DNA of 55,848 nt from a virus. The notes under the pieces are model-generated. The model made no database searches, was not told where the DNA came from, and was given only the letters and a program-made list of their open reading frames with translations. Positions 41,909-51,128 of this stretch are shown one piece after another. The stretch is taken from positions 1-55,848 of the IMG/VR virus record IMGVR_UViG_3300025102_000033, one strand, 5' to 3'. How positions within the stretch are numbered: the stretch's first letter is position 1; each line of letters begins with the position of its first letter. Both the position numbers and the translations under genes were made by a program.

Positions 41909-42705
41909 TGTTAGGAACTTATTATTATCACGAAATAATACGAAAGACAATTATTTCTTTCGGAACTCTGTTTAATAACATTAATATTAAGCACAAAAAA
42001 TCTGATGGAACAATTCTTGATGATATTAAAGTTGGTCTGGCATATGGACCACAACAGAAATACTTAGCAAAAATTCAAGAGCAGGCAGAGTTATCAAAAG
42101 CAGTTGCCATCACCCTGCCAAGAATGTCTTTTGAAATGACAAACATTCAGTATGATCCTACAAGAAAGTCTGGTATAACCCAAACTTTTAAAGCAAGTGA
42201 TGGAACAAATTTGAAGAAAGTTTTTATGCCTGTTCCTTATAATATTGGATTTGAGTTAAGTATTTTTAGTAAATTAAATGATGATGCCTTACAAATTATT
42301 GAACAAATACTTCCATTTTTCCAACCATCATTTAATCTGACAGTTGATTTGGTAAGTTCAATTGGAGAAAAAAGAGACATACCCATAGTTTTAGAAAATA
42401 TTTCTTTCCAAGATGATTATGAAGGATCCTTTGAAACCAGAAGGGCACTGATATACACTTTAAATTTTACTGCAAAAACTTATCTGTTTGGTCCAGTTGC
42501 AGATACTACTGATGGACTTATTAAAAAAGTCACCGTTGATCAACATTCCGGAACAAACACTCAAACTGCAAAAAGAGAAGTTAGATATACAGTTACTCCA
42601 GACCCAATCACTGCTGGACCTGAGGATAATTTTGGATTTAATGAAACAACTACATTTTTTAATGATTCTAAAGAATCAAGTCCTACAAGGCAAATAGATA
42701 TATAA
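41908..42705 (+). CDS. gp15: gp15 tail completion/sheath terminator
   Basis: 265 aa, close to T4 gp15 (272 aa). Landmarks are the start TYYYHEIIRKTIISFGTLFN, ITLPRMSFEMTNIQYDPTRK, MPVPYNIGFELSIFSKLNDD and the C-terminal FETRRALIYTLNFTAKTYLF, all gp15-like. It forms the hexameric ring that caps the tail and joins it to the neck. It starts with a 1-nt overlap from gp14. Confidence 0.93.
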   Translation: MLGTYYYHEIIRKTIISFGTLFNNINIKHKKSDGTILDDIKVGLAYGPQQKYLAKIQEQAELSKAVAITLPRMSFEMTNIQYDPTRKSGITQTFKASDGTNLKKVFMPVPYNIGFELSIFSKLNDDALQIIEQILPFFQPSFNLTVDLVSSIGEKRDIPIVLENISFQDDYEGSFETRRALIYTLNFTAKTYLFGPVADTTDGLIKKVTVDQHSGTNTQTAKREVRYTVTPDPITAGPEDNFGFNETTTFFNDSKESSPTRQIDI

Positions 42706-42709
42706 TATT

Positions 42710-43150
42710 ATGAAAAATAATTACGATGATTTAGATAAAGCACTGAATGTTGAGAGTAGCATCGTTGAAGTTGATGAGACTCCAAAGTCTCTTGATGTCA
42801 CTCCACCAAAGTCATCTTCGAAACCAGAAGATGTAAAAAAGGACTATGATTATACACGAGCAAACTTATATTCGCTAATTGAAAAAGGTCAAGAAACTTT
42901 AAATGGTATAATGGAACTTGCCAGTGAAGGCGGAAGTCCTAGAGCATATGAAGTTGCAGGACAACTTATTAAATCAGTTGCCGATACGACTGATAAATTG
43001 ATGGACCTTCAGAAAAAAGTGAAGGAAGTAGATGAAGAGTCGCCAAGTAAAACTAATAATGTCACAAATAATGCCGTATTTATTGGGTCTACTTCGGATT
43101 TATCAAAAATGTTAAAAAAAGGATTTTTAGATAATAATTCTGAAAAATAA
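42710..43150 (+). CDS. gp16: gp16 terminase small subunit
   Basis: 146 aa (T4 gp16 is 164 aa). The acidic N-terminal part is followed by helices (ANLYSLIEKGQETLNGIMEL, VAGQLIKSVADTTDKLMDLQ) that form the ring-making coiled coil of small terminases, and a C-terminal NNAVFIGSTSDLSKML motif. It recognises DNA and stimulates gp17 during packaging. It lies just upstream of gp17. Confidence 0.93.
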   Translation: MKNNYDDLDKALNVESSIVEVDETPKSLDVTPPKSSSKPEDVKKDYDYTRANLYSLIEKGQETLNGIMELASEGGSPRAYEVAGQLIKSVADTTDKLMDLQKKVKEVDEESPSKTNNVTNNAVFIGSTSDLSKMLKKGFLDNNSEK

Positions 43151-43165
43151 TATAGAAATTAAATT

Positions 43166-44815
43166 ATGACTGATAGTGTATATCTTGGCAACCCCAATTT
43201 AAAAAAAGCAAATACTCCAATCGAATTCAGTGAAGAACAAATCATTGAATTTATGAGATGTAAAGAAGATCCTGTATATTTTGCAAATAACCATATAAAA
43301 ATTATCTCCTTGGATGAAGGATTAACTCAATTCCATCCATATCATTTTCAAGAAAAATTAATCAATAATTTCCATAGTAACAGATTTAATATCTGTAAAA
43401 TGCCCAGACAAACTGGCAAATCAACCACTGTTATTTCATATCTTCTTCATTATCTCATTTTTAATGATAGTGTTAATATTGGAATTCTTGCAAACAAAGC
43501 AGCAACTGCTAGAGAACTATTAGCAAGACTTGCAACAGCATATGAAAATCTTCCAAAATGGATGCAACAAGGTGTGCTGGTTTGGAACAAAGGTAATATT
43601 GAATTAGAAAATGGAAGTAAAATTTTAGCAGCATCAACGTCTGCAAGTGCAGTTCGTGGTATGTCTTTCAACGTTCTGTTCCTGGATGAATTTGCATTCG
43701 TTCCAAATCATGTTGCGGACTCATTCTTTGCATCTGTTTATCCTACTATTACTTCTGGTAAAAATACGAAAGTAATTATCGTATCCACACCACATGGTAT
43801 GAATCATTTCTACCGTATGTGGCATGATGCAGAAAGAGAAAAAAATGAGTATATTCCAACAGATGTTCACTGGTCCGAAGTTCCTGGTAGAGATGCTGCA
43901 TGGAAAGACACCACTATTGCAAATACCTCTGAACAGCAGTTCAAGGTAGAATTTGAATGCGAATTTTTAGGATCTGTCAATACACTCATCAATCCATCAA
44001 AACTAAGAAATCTTGTATATGAAGATCCGATAAAAAGAAATGCAGGTCTTGACATTTATGATAACCCAGAGAAAGATCATAACTACATCATGACCGTTGA
44101 TGTAGCAAGAGGGTTGGGAAATGATTATTCTGCCTTTATTGTTTTTGATACAACAGAGTTTCCATATAAAGTAGTTGCCAAATACAGGAACAATGAAATA
44201 AAACCCATGTTATTTCCAAATATTATTCTTGACGTTGCCAAAGCATACAATCAAGCATACTTGATGATAGAAGTTAATGATATTGGAGATCAAGTTGCAA
44301 GTATTCTTCAGTACGATTTAGAGTATCAGAATATTCTTATGGCATCGATGAGAGGAAGAAATGGTCAAATTGTTGGTCAGGGTTTTTCTGGCAAAAAAAC
44401 TCAACTTGGTGTAAGAATGACTGCTGCAGTCAAAAAGTTAGGATGTTCCAATCTCAAAACACTTTTGGAAGATGATAAATTAATCACTGTTGACTATGAA
44501 ATAATTTCAGAACTAACCACATTTTCTCAAAGGCATAACTCTTTTGAGGCAGAAGAAGGATGTAATGATGACCTTGCTATGTGCTTGGTTATTTTCTCTT
44601 GGTTAGTGCAACAAGATTATTTTAAAGAAATGACCGACCAGGATGTCAGAAAGAGATTATATGAAGATCAGAAAAATCAAATTGAACAGGACATGGCACC
44701 ATTTGGATTCATATCAGATGGGTTTGAAGATGGAGCAAGTTTTGTAGATACTAATGGTGATCGTTGGCACACTGACGAATATGGTGATAGATCATATATG
44801 TGGGATTATATGTAA
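43166..44815 (+). CDS. gp17: gp17 terminase large subunit
   Basis: 549 aa; ATPase motor plus headful nuclease. Walker A PRQTGKST at residues 80-87, Walker B VLFLDE with Asp174-Glu175, coupling motif IVSTPHGMNHFYRMW. The C-terminal RNase H-fold nuclease has first catalytic Asp312 in TVDVARGLGNDYSAF; EVNDIGDQVA and the late ECNDDLAMCL-type acidic cluster complete it. Length is near T4 gp17 (610 aa). The stop shares a base with a zinc-finger ORF. Confidence 0.95.
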   Translation: MTDSVYLGNPNLKKANTPIEFSEEQIIEFMRCKEDPVYFANNHIKIISLDEGLTQFHPYHFQEKLINNFHSNRFNICKMPRQTGKSTTVISYLLHYLIFNDSVNIGILANKAATARELLARLATAYENLPKWMQQGVLVWNKGNIELENGSKILAASTSASAVRGMSFNVLFLDEFAFVPNHVADSFFASVYPTITSGKNTKVIIVSTPHGMNHFYRMWHDAEREKNEYIPTDVHWSEVPGRDAAWKDTTIANTSEQQFKVEFECEFLGSVNTLINPSKLRNLVYEDPIKRNAGLDIYDNPEKDHNYIMTVDVARGLGNDYSAFIVFDTTEFPYKVVAKYRNNEIKPMLFPNIILDVAKAYNQAYLMIEVNDIGDQVASILQYDLEYQNILMASMRGRNGQIVGQGFSGKKTQLGVRMTAAVKKLGCSNLKTLLEDDKLITVDYEIISELTTFSQRHNSFEAEEGCNDDLAMCLVIFSWLVQQDYFKEMTDQDVRKRLYEDQKNQIEQDMAPFGFISDGFEDGASFVDTNGDRWHTDEYGDRSYMWDYM

Positions 44816-45045
44816 TGGATTTTGATGACCAGTTAGAACTTGAACATCTTCTTTTCTACGAAAGAAAATGTAGAGTCTGTGGTCTAAAGAAAGATTTGAT
44901 GGATGGATTTTATTTAACAAGAAAAGGTAGAGGAACTTTACCATCAGCATATTCTTATGAATGTAAAGAGTGTACTAAAAATAGAATATTGAAAACAAGA
45001 AAAAATAAAAGACCAAAGAGTGTTTGGGAATATCCAGATTGGTAA
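44815..45045 (+). CDS. Small zinc-finger-like protein, 76 aa
   Basis: It starts at the ATG in the TAATG overlap with the gp17 stop (five more in-frame codons upstream are possible). CRVCGLKKDL and CKECTKNRI form a CxxC...CxxC zinc knuckle, followed by a basic tail KTRKNKRPKSVW. It resembles short HNH-adjacent or zinc-ribbon proteins often seen beside gp17, but no nuclease His-Asn-His is visible. Probably nucleic-acid binding; function unknown. Confidence 0.7.
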   Translation: MDFDDQLELEHLLFYERKCRVCGLKKDLMDGFYLTRKGRGTLPSAYSYECKECTKNRILKTRKNKRPKSVWEYPDW

Positions 45046-45083
45046 TGTTCATGCATTGTTTCCCCAATGAAAATACCCTTTTT

Positions 45084-45091
45084 AATAAATA
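45084..45091 (+). promoter_or_regulatory. T4-type late promoter (AATAAATA)
   Basis: AATAAATA 37 nt before the gp18 ATG. A weak hairpin (CATTG 45054-45058 with CAATG 45065-45069) precedes it. Confidence 0.75.
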
Positions 45092-45128
45092 TTTCTAGAA
45101 TAAACTTGGACTGAGAGAGGAACTTAAG

Positions 45129-47309
45129 ATGCCGCTAAATTTAGCATCTCCCGGTATTGTCGTAAGAGAAGTAGACCTTACTCAAGGAAGAATTGACGCT
45201 TCATCTAATAAGACAGGCGGAATTGTTGGTGCTTTCGCACAAGGACCAGTAGAACTGCCGACTCTTGTTGGAAACGAAAATGATCTGCTGTTAAACTTTG
45301 GTCAACCCTATGGTTCTGATAAGCAATATGAAACCTGGATGGTTGCCTCATCATTCCTGGCTTATGGTGGATCATTAAGAGTAGTAAGGGCAGATGACGA
45401 CGATCTGAAGAATGCCGTAGATAGTAACAATAGTTCTACTAGCATTAAAATTAAAAGTACAGAGCACTATGAAGAATTAGGATATGACGAAAATGTTGTT
45501 CCTAATGTAATTGTAACTAGTAAGAATCCTGGTTCTTGGGCAAATGGAATCAGAGTTGGTATTCTTGATTGCAAGGCAGATCAAATTTTAGAACTTGCAT
45601 CAAGCGGAATCGCAACAGTAGGATTGGGTGTAACTCAAGTCATCAGTAGTGTTCTTCCTGGCGTTGGTGCAGGAACAACTCTTGACGGAGTTCTGAAAGG
45701 AATCATCACTGAAGTTGAAGGAGCACAAACATCTATTAAGGTTGTCTCTCATGTTTCTGCTGCAGGAACAGAGACTGCTGTTGATTATCAACAAAATGGA
45801 GTTTACAGATTTACTGCAGACTCCAATCTTACAGTTGTCAATAACTCTGGAGTTGCTGCAGCACACACAAGTGTAAATGCAGTGGCAGACTGGTTCGATC
45901 AACAAACTCTTGCAACTTCAACAAGTGCCGTTGGTGTTGGAACTAGTGTTGCAACAATTAAGTGGAACGTCCTTGCTGATAGACCAGGAACTTCTGATTT
46001 TGCTTCTGCAAGAGGAGCAAGATTCGACGAACTTCACATTGTAGTTCTTGATGGTGATGGAAAGATCACCGGAAATGCTGGAACAGTTCTTGAGAAGCAT
46101 TTATCCCTCTCTAAAGCGAAAGACGCAGAATTTTCTGCAGGTTCTCCATCTTACTGGAGAAAGTATCTCAAAAACAATTCTGGTTACATTTTTGGTGGTG
46201 GTGCTCCAACTGGATTAACAACTACTGGATTCAGTGCAGCATTTACCGAACAAGGAGATACTGGTTGGGACCAGAATGCTAAAGGAATTATCTTTGGTGC
46301 ATCTGGAAAGCAAGATTTAAGTTTAGTAAGTGGTAAAGATTATAACGGATCTGCTGGAATTGGCACAGTTGATAGTCTCAAAGCAACTGTTACTAAAATT
46401 TCAACCGGATATCAGTTGTTCCAAAATAATGATGCTTTTGCGGTTGATTTCCTATTAATGGGATCAGGTAATCATACTAAAACCGAAGCACAAAATCTTG
46501 CTCAACAAGTCATTGCAGTTGCTGATACTAGAAAGGATGCAATCGCATTTATTTCTCCTTACAGAGGCGCATTCCTTAGCGACTCTGCCGCAGGTTCAGT
46601 AACCGTTAATAGTGATGCGGACATCACCGACAATCTCTTAAGTTACTATTCACCATTAACGTCATCGTCTTTCGCAGTATTTGATAGTGGATACAAATAC
46701 ATGTATGACAGATTTGCCGATACGTTCCGATATGTTCCTTTGAATGGTGATGTTGCAGGAACATGCGTTAGAACAGACATTAACGGATTCCCATGGTTCT
46801 CACCAGCAGGAACTTCAAGAGGAGCAATCCTGAATGCGGTTAAACTAACATACAATCCATCTAAAGCACAAAGAGATGTTCTGTATTCCAACAGAATTAA
46901 TCCAGTTATTTTCCAAGCTGGTTCTGGAATTGTTCTCTTTGGTGATAAAACAGCACTTGCTAAAGCCTCTGCATTCGACAGAATTAACGTTCGTCGTCTG
47001 TTTATCTTCATTGAGAATGCTATTGAAGCAGCAGCAAGAGATCAACTCTTCGAATTCAACGATGAAATCACGAGAACTAATTTCGTAAATATTGTTGAAC
47101 CATTCCTCCGCGATGTTCAATCCAAGAGAGGAATTACTGATTATGTCGTTGTTTGTGATGAGACTAATAACACTGCTTCTATTATAGATAATAATGAGTT
47201 TGTTGCTGACATCTATGTCAAACCAGCACGTTCTATCAACTTCATCGGTCTAACCTTTGTTGCAACCAGAACAGGTGTTGCATTTGAAGAAATTATTGGT
47301 TCTGTTTAA
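45129..47309 (+). CDS. gp18: gp18 tail sheath protein
   Basis: 726 aa (T4 gp18 is 659 aa). The N terminus (SPGIVVREVDLTQGRIDASS, VGAFAQGPVELPTLVGNEND) and C terminus (YTDYVVVCDET-like ITDYVVVCDETNN, VADIYVKPARSINFIGLTFV) are the conserved parts of contractile sheath proteins that knit neighbouring subunits. The variable middle projects outward. It is the contractile cylinder around gp19 and a major late product. The gene has its own late promoter. Confidence 0.95.
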   Translation: MPLNLASPGIVVREVDLTQGRIDASSNKTGGIVGAFAQGPVELPTLVGNENDLLLNFGQPYGSDKQYETWMVASSFLAYGGSLRVVRADDDDLKNAVDSNNSSTSIKIKSTEHYEELGYDENVVPNVIVTSKNPGSWANGIRVGILDCKADQILELASSGIATVGLGVTQVISSVLPGVGAGTTLDGVLKGIITEVEGAQTSIKVVSHVSAAGTETAVDYQQNGVYRFTADSNLTVVNNSGVAAAHTSVNAVADWFDQQTLATSTSAVGVGTSVATIKWNVLADRPGTSDFASARGARFDELHIVVLDGDGKITGNAGTVLEKHLSLSKAKDAEFSAGSPSYWRKYLKNNSGYIFGGGAPTGLTTTGFSAAFTEQGDTGWDQNAKGIIFGASGKQDLSLVSGKDYNGSAGIGTVDSLKATVTKISTGYQLFQNNDAFAVDFLLMGSGNHTKTEAQNLAQQVIAVADTRKDAIAFISPYRGAFLSDSAAGSVTVNSDADITDNLLSYYSPLTSSSFAVFDSGYKYMYDRFADTFRYVPLNGDVAGTCVRTDINGFPWFSPAGTSRGAILNAVKLTYNPSKAQRDVLYSNRINPVIFQAGSGIVLFGDKTALAKASAFDRINVRRLFIFIENAIEAAARDQLFEFNDEITRTNFVNIVEPFLRDVQSKRGITDYVVVCDETNNTASIIDNNEFVADIYVKPARSINFIGLTFVATRTGVAFEEIIGSV

Positions 47310-47342
47310 TTCTACTTAATAAAAAACGAGGTTTAAAGAAAA

Positions 47343-47936
47343 ATGCCTAGTCGCCAACAACAAAATACCACGCCGCTAAGAACAATTAGTGATTTTAAAA
47401 GTAGATTATCCGGTGGTGGTGCAAGACCCAATCTATTCGAAGTTGAATTAGCATTCCCTGATGCTGTTGCAATTGAAAATGATGTTTTACAGAAAGCAAG
47501 ATTTCTTGTAAAAGCAGCTGCTCTTCCAGCATCCACTATTGCTCCAATTGACGTTCCGTTCAGAGGTCGTATTTTAAAAATCGCCGGAGACAGAACATTT
47601 GAAACTTGGACTATCACAGTCATCAATGACACTGATTTCGTTCTCCGTTCTGCTTTTGAAAAATGGATGAACACCATCAACAAAATGTCTGATGGAACTG
47701 GTGTCGTAGATCCTGAAGCATATCAGAAAGATGCTACGGTCAAGCAACTTGATCGTGATGGATCTGTTCTCAGATCTTATAAGTTCTGGGATATTTTCCC
47801 AACTAATATTTCTACGATTGATGTAAGTTATGAAACGACTGACACTATTGAAGAATTCACAGTAGAAATGCAAGTTCAGTGGTGGGAAGCATACAGAGGA
47901 ACTTCTCAAGCAGCTGGTGGTGAAGATATCAGGTAA
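47343..47936 (+). CDS. gp19: gp19 tail tube protein
   Basis: 197 aa (T4 gp19 is 163 aa). The pattern SRLSGGGARPNLFEVELAFP, FLVKAAALPASTIAPIDVPF, RGRILKIAGDRTFETWTITV and FWDIFPTNISTIDVSYETTD is the T4-type tube fold. It polymerises as hexamers to form the DNA channel. It lies 33 nt after gp18 without a visible late promoter, so it is probably read from the gp18 promoter. Confidence 0.95.
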   Translation: MPSRQQQNTTPLRTISDFKSRLSGGGARPNLFEVELAFPDAVAIENDVLQKARFLVKAAALPASTIAPIDVPFRGRILKIAGDRTFETWTITVINDTDFVLRSAFEKWMNTINKMSDGTGVVDPEAYQKDATVKQLDRDGSVLRSYKFWDIFPTNISTIDVSYETTDTIEEFTVEMQVQWWEAYRGTSQAAGGEDIR

Positions 47937-47979
47937 AGATATCGGCTAAATAGTCAAAACAGAGTAAAATTACTATAAT

Positions 47980-49662
47980 ATGGCCAGACTTTTTGGATTT
48001 TCTATTGGGGACAAAGAAAAAAAATCTGCTTCCATAGTTTCCCCCGTTCCTCCCAATAATGAGGACGGGGTTGATAACTTTGTCGCAAGCAGTTTTTATG
48101 GTTCCTACGTAGATATTGAAGGTGCTTACAGAAACGAATCTGAGTTAATAAAAAGGTATCGAGAAATGGCACTACATCCGGAAGCGGATGGTGCCATTGA
48201 AGATGTAATTAATGAAGCGATCGTGAGCGATTTGTATGACTCACCGATTGAAATTGAACTTACAAATTTAAATGCCAGTGACAAATTAAAAAAGGCAATC
48301 AGAGAAGAATTTAAAACAATTAAGGAAATAATGGACTTTGATACAAAGTCCCATGAAATTTTTAGGAATTGGTATGTTGACGGAAGACTCTATTACTTAA
48401 AGGTAATTGATATCAAGAAACCAGAAGAAGGGATCAAAGATTTAAGATATATTGATCCAATGAAAATGAAGTATGTTCGTCAGGAGAAAAAACCCGATAA
48501 AAATTCTGCCGTAACTTTGAGATCAAATAGAGATGAAGATGCATCTAGAGCACTTTCACCCGAAATTGAAGAATATTTTGTTTATACACCAAAACCGAAT
48601 TATCCATCAAATGCTTTAACCGGAGGTGGTGGTGCTAAAGGAGTCAAAATAGCAAAAGATTCGGTTACTTATGTTACTTCAGGATTAGTTGATCGCAATA
48701 AAGGAACTGTACTTTCTTATCTTCATAAAGCAATTAAGGCACTCAATCAACTTAGAATGATTGAGGATTCTCTGGTCATCTACAGATTATCCAGAGCACC
48801 AGAACGTCGTATTTTTTATATTGATGTTGGCAATCTTCCAAAAGTAAAAGCAGAACAATACCTCAAAGAGGTCATGTCTCGCTACAGAAATAAACTGGTT
48901 TATAATGCAAACACGGGTGAGATCCGTGACGACAAAAAATTTATGTCCATGATGGAGGATTTTTGGTTGCCTCGTAGAGAAGGTGGTCGCGGAACTGAGA
49001 TCACCACCCTACCTGGTGGGCAGAATTTGGGAGAACTCTCAGATATTGAATACTTCCAGAAGAAACTCTATAGAGCACTTGGTGTTCCCGAATCCAGAAT
49101 TGCTGCTGATGGTGGATTTAACCTTGGTCGTTCTTCTGAAATTTTACGTGATGAACTTAAGTTCTCCAAGTTTGTTGGTCGTCTAAGGAAGCGTTTTGCG
49201 AACATGTTTAATGACATGTTGAAGACTCAACTTATACTTAAAAATATCATCACTCCAGAAGACTGGGAAGAAATTAGAGATCATATTCAATATGATTTTC
49301 TTTATGACAACCAATTTGCAGAGTTAAAAGAAACTGAGATGATGAATGAGCGTCTAGGAACGCTCGCAACTATTGAACCTTACATCGGAAAATTTTATTC
49401 AAATGAATATGTTCGTAAAAAAATTCTTCGCCAAACTGATGCAGAAATTATTGAAATTGATGAGCAAATTGAACAGGAAATTAAGGATGGAATTATTCCT
49501 GATCCAAATGCGGTTGACCCCATCACGGGAGAACCTCTGCCCGCAGAAGGTGAGGATATGGGACTGATGGGTAATGTTCCTGTTGATGAAGATCCAGATG
49601 ATGCTGCAGGCAAATTAACTGATGCAGAAATGCAAAAGGATACTAAAAAGGCCGAGATATAA
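47980..49662 (+). CDS. gp20: gp20 portal protein
   Basis: 560 aa (T4 gp20 is 524 aa), the marker gene used for cyanomyovirus diversity. Landmarks: MALHPEADGAIEDVINEAIV, NWYVDGRLYYLKVIDIKKPE, RIFYIDVGNLPKVKAEQYLK, LPGGQNLGELSDIEYFQKKL and ALGVPESRIAADGGF. It forms the dodecameric portal that starts prohead assembly and hosts the terminase. A CTAAATA box 27 nt upstream (47946-47952) may be a variant late promoter. Confidence 0.96.
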   Translation: MARLFGFSIGDKEKKSASIVSPVPPNNEDGVDNFVASSFYGSYVDIEGAYRNESELIKRYREMALHPEADGAIEDVINEAIVSDLYDSPIEIELTNLNASDKLKKAIREEFKTIKEIMDFDTKSHEIFRNWYVDGRLYYLKVIDIKKPEEGIKDLRYIDPMKMKYVRQEKKPDKNSAVTLRSNRDEDASRALSPEIEEYFVYTPKPNYPSNALTGGGGAKGVKIAKDSVTYVTSGLVDRNKGTVLSYLHKAIKALNQLRMIEDSLVIYRLSRAPERRIFYIDVGNLPKVKAEQYLKEVMSRYRNKLVYNANTGEIRDDKKFMSMMEDFWLPRREGGRGTEITTLPGGQNLGELSDIEYFQKKLYRALGVPESRIAADGGFNLGRSSEILRDELKFSKFVGRLRKRFANMFNDMLKTQLILKNIITPEDWEEIRDHIQYDFLYDNQFAELKETEMMNERLGTLATIEPYIGKFYSNEYVRKKILRQTDAEIIEIDEQIEQEIKDGIIPDPNAVDPITGEPLPAEGEDMGLMGNVPVDEDPDDAAGKLTDAEMQKDTKKAEI

Positions 49663-49665
49663 ATA
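49658..49665 (+). promoter_or_regulatory. T4-type late promoter (TATAAATA)
   Basis: Exact TATAAATA overlapping the gp20 stop and lying 26 nt before the ATG at 49692. Confidence 0.8.
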
Positions 49666-49691
49666 AATGAATAGGACTTATATTAATTTTT

Positions 49692-49874
49692 ATGGAAGAA
49701 CTTGTAGATTTGATTGCTGTTGATTCGTCAGCAGCAGAAGTTAGTGACAAAATTAAAGACATTTTGTTTGCAAAGGCAACTGAAAGGATTGATAGTTTCA
49801 AACCAGAAGTTGCAACTTCTATGTTCAGTGAAGTAGAACCTGAAGACCAATCATCACCTGAGGATCAAGAATAA
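49692..49874 (+). CDS. gp67: gp67-like prohead core protein, 60 aa
   Basis: A short protein starting MEELVDLIAVDSSAAEVSDK, with the helix DILFAKATERIDSFKPEVAT and an acidic tail (EVEPEDQSSPEDQE). Length, acidic end and position between gp20 and gp21 match T4 gp67, an internal scaffold-core protein cleaved during head maturation. It has a late promoter of its own and a TAATG overlap with the next gene. Confidence 0.7.
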   Translation: MEELVDLIAVDSSAAEVSDKIKDILFAKATERIDSFKPEVATSMFSEVEPEDQSSPEDQE

Positions 49875-50449
49875 TGGCACATAAACCGGTAGGAAGTGGA
49901 GTATCTTTTGCTGTTGCCACGGCATCGGCATCGTCAGGTATTATGACTCATTTTACCGATACTGTTAGAGTACATGCACTTGGTGGAGATGCACATGTAG
50001 CGGTTGGAATTGATCCCACTGCTGCAAATGCTAATTACTACATTTCATCTGGTGGAACAGAAACACTGAGTATCGGTAGACCAAAGTCACAAAAAGTTGT
50101 TGGTGTTACAACAGGAACAACTACCACGATTGATTTCCCTGCAGGAAGCGGAAGTCCATTTGAAGTCGGAGATAAGGTTCAACTGACTGGAATTGTTCCT
50201 GCTGGTGCCAATGGCGGAACTTCGGGAATAGGACTGACAGTTCTTTCAGTTCTTAATGGATCTTTTAGTCATAATTCTAACGGAGATCCCGGATTTTTCA
50301 GCACAAGACTTACTCTTGCTCACAATACAACAAGTGTGGGACCAATCACTGATGGTGAAGGTGAATTGAGAGATGTTTTCCAAGTGGCGGCAAAAGGAAC
50401 TGCTTCAGCATTGTATGTCCAACAAGTTCAAATTACTGGGGTAGCATGA
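49874..50449 (+). CDS. Putative head-region structural protein, 191 aa
   Basis: Not a T4 gene by name. It is beta-rich and low in charge: SGVSFAVATASASSGIMTHF, DTVRVHALGGDAHVAVGIDP, ETLSIGRPKSQKVVGVTTGT, then a Gly-rich middle and ASALYVQQVQITGVA. It resembles a small decoration or capsid-associated beta-sandwich. Its insertion between gp67 and gp21 occurs in marine T4-like phages. It overlaps the gp21 start, so it is probably made in step with head proteins. Confidence 0.65.
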   Translation: MAHKPVGSGVSFAVATASASSGIMTHFTDTVRVHALGGDAHVAVGIDPTAANANYYISSGGTETLSIGRPKSQKVVGVTTGTTTTIDFPAGSGSPFEVGDKVQLTGIVPAGANGGTSGIGLTVLSVLNGSFSHNSNGDPGFFSTRLTLAHNTTSVGPITDGEGELRDVFQVAAKGTASALYVQQVQITGVA

Positions 50450-51099
50450 TGAAATTAATCACGGAAGAAATTTCTAGTGTAAAATTTGTCACTGAAGGCA
50501 AAGGATCCAATAAAAAAATGTATATTGAGGGAACCTTCCTTCAAGGTGAGATCAAGAATCGCAATGGAAGAATGTATCCTGTTTCAACTCTTGCAAAAGA
50601 AGTTGGAAGATATAACGAATCATTCGTCAATAAAGGACGTGCTCTTGGTGAACTTGGACATCCTGATGGTCCCACTGTAAATCTTGATCGTGTTTCCCAT
50701 AAAATTGTTTCTCTTACTCAAGAAGGAAACAATTTTAGAGGTAAGGCACAACTTCTTGATACGCCAATGGGTAAGATTGCAAAGTCACTTCTTGATGAAG
50801 GTGTGATGCTTGGAGTTTCTTCTCGTGGAATTGGTTCCATTAAAGAAGATAATAATGGTGTAAAAGTTGTAGGTGAAGATTTCATGCTAGCAACTGCTGC
50901 TGACATCGTTGCTGATCCCTCTGCCCCTGATGCTTTTGTCTCGGGAATTATGGAAGGAAAAGAATGGGTGTGGGAAGGTGGAATTCTTCGTGAGCAACTC
51001 GCAGAAAACACTAAAAAAAGAATCAACACCCTAGTTGATCAAAAAACTCTTGAGGAGCATAAACTCCAGTTATGGAACAATTTCCTCTCAAATCTTTAA
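50446..51099 (+). CDS. gp21: gp21 prohead core protease
   Basis: 217 aa (T4 gp21 is 212 aa). Serine protease of the herpes-assemblin/T4 type. GRALGELGHPDGPTVNLDRV supplies the catalytic His and LGVSSRGIGSI the nucleophilic Ser, with DFMLATAADIVADPSAPDAF as the conserved C-terminal core. It cleaves scaffold and capsid N-termini inside the prohead. Two adjacent ATGs (50446, 50449) overlap the upstream stop; either may be used. Confidence 0.95.
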   Translation: MMKLITEEISSVKFVTEGKGSNKKMYIEGTFLQGEIKNRNGRMYPVSTLAKEVGRYNESFVNKGRALGELGHPDGPTVNLDRVSHKIVSLTQEGNNFRGKAQLLDTPMGKIAKSLLDEGVMLGVSSRGIGSIKEDNNGVKVVGEDFMLATAADIVADPSAPDAFVSGIMEGKEWVWEGGILREQLAENTKKRINTLVDQKTLEEHKLQLWNNFLSNL

Positions 51100-51101
51100 A
51101 T

Positions 51102-51109
51102 TATAAATA
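51102..51109 (+). promoter_or_regulatory. T4-type late promoter (TATAAATA)
   Basis: Exact TATAAATA 19 nt before the gp22 ATG; it probably also serves gp23. Confidence 0.85.
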
Positions 51110-51128
51110 AATATAGATTAATACAATC

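Noticed and set aside
45051-45075. Terminator after the zinc-finger gene (CATTG/CAATG hairpin)
   Set aside because: Only a 5-bp AT-rich stem and a displaced T-run; too weak to call.
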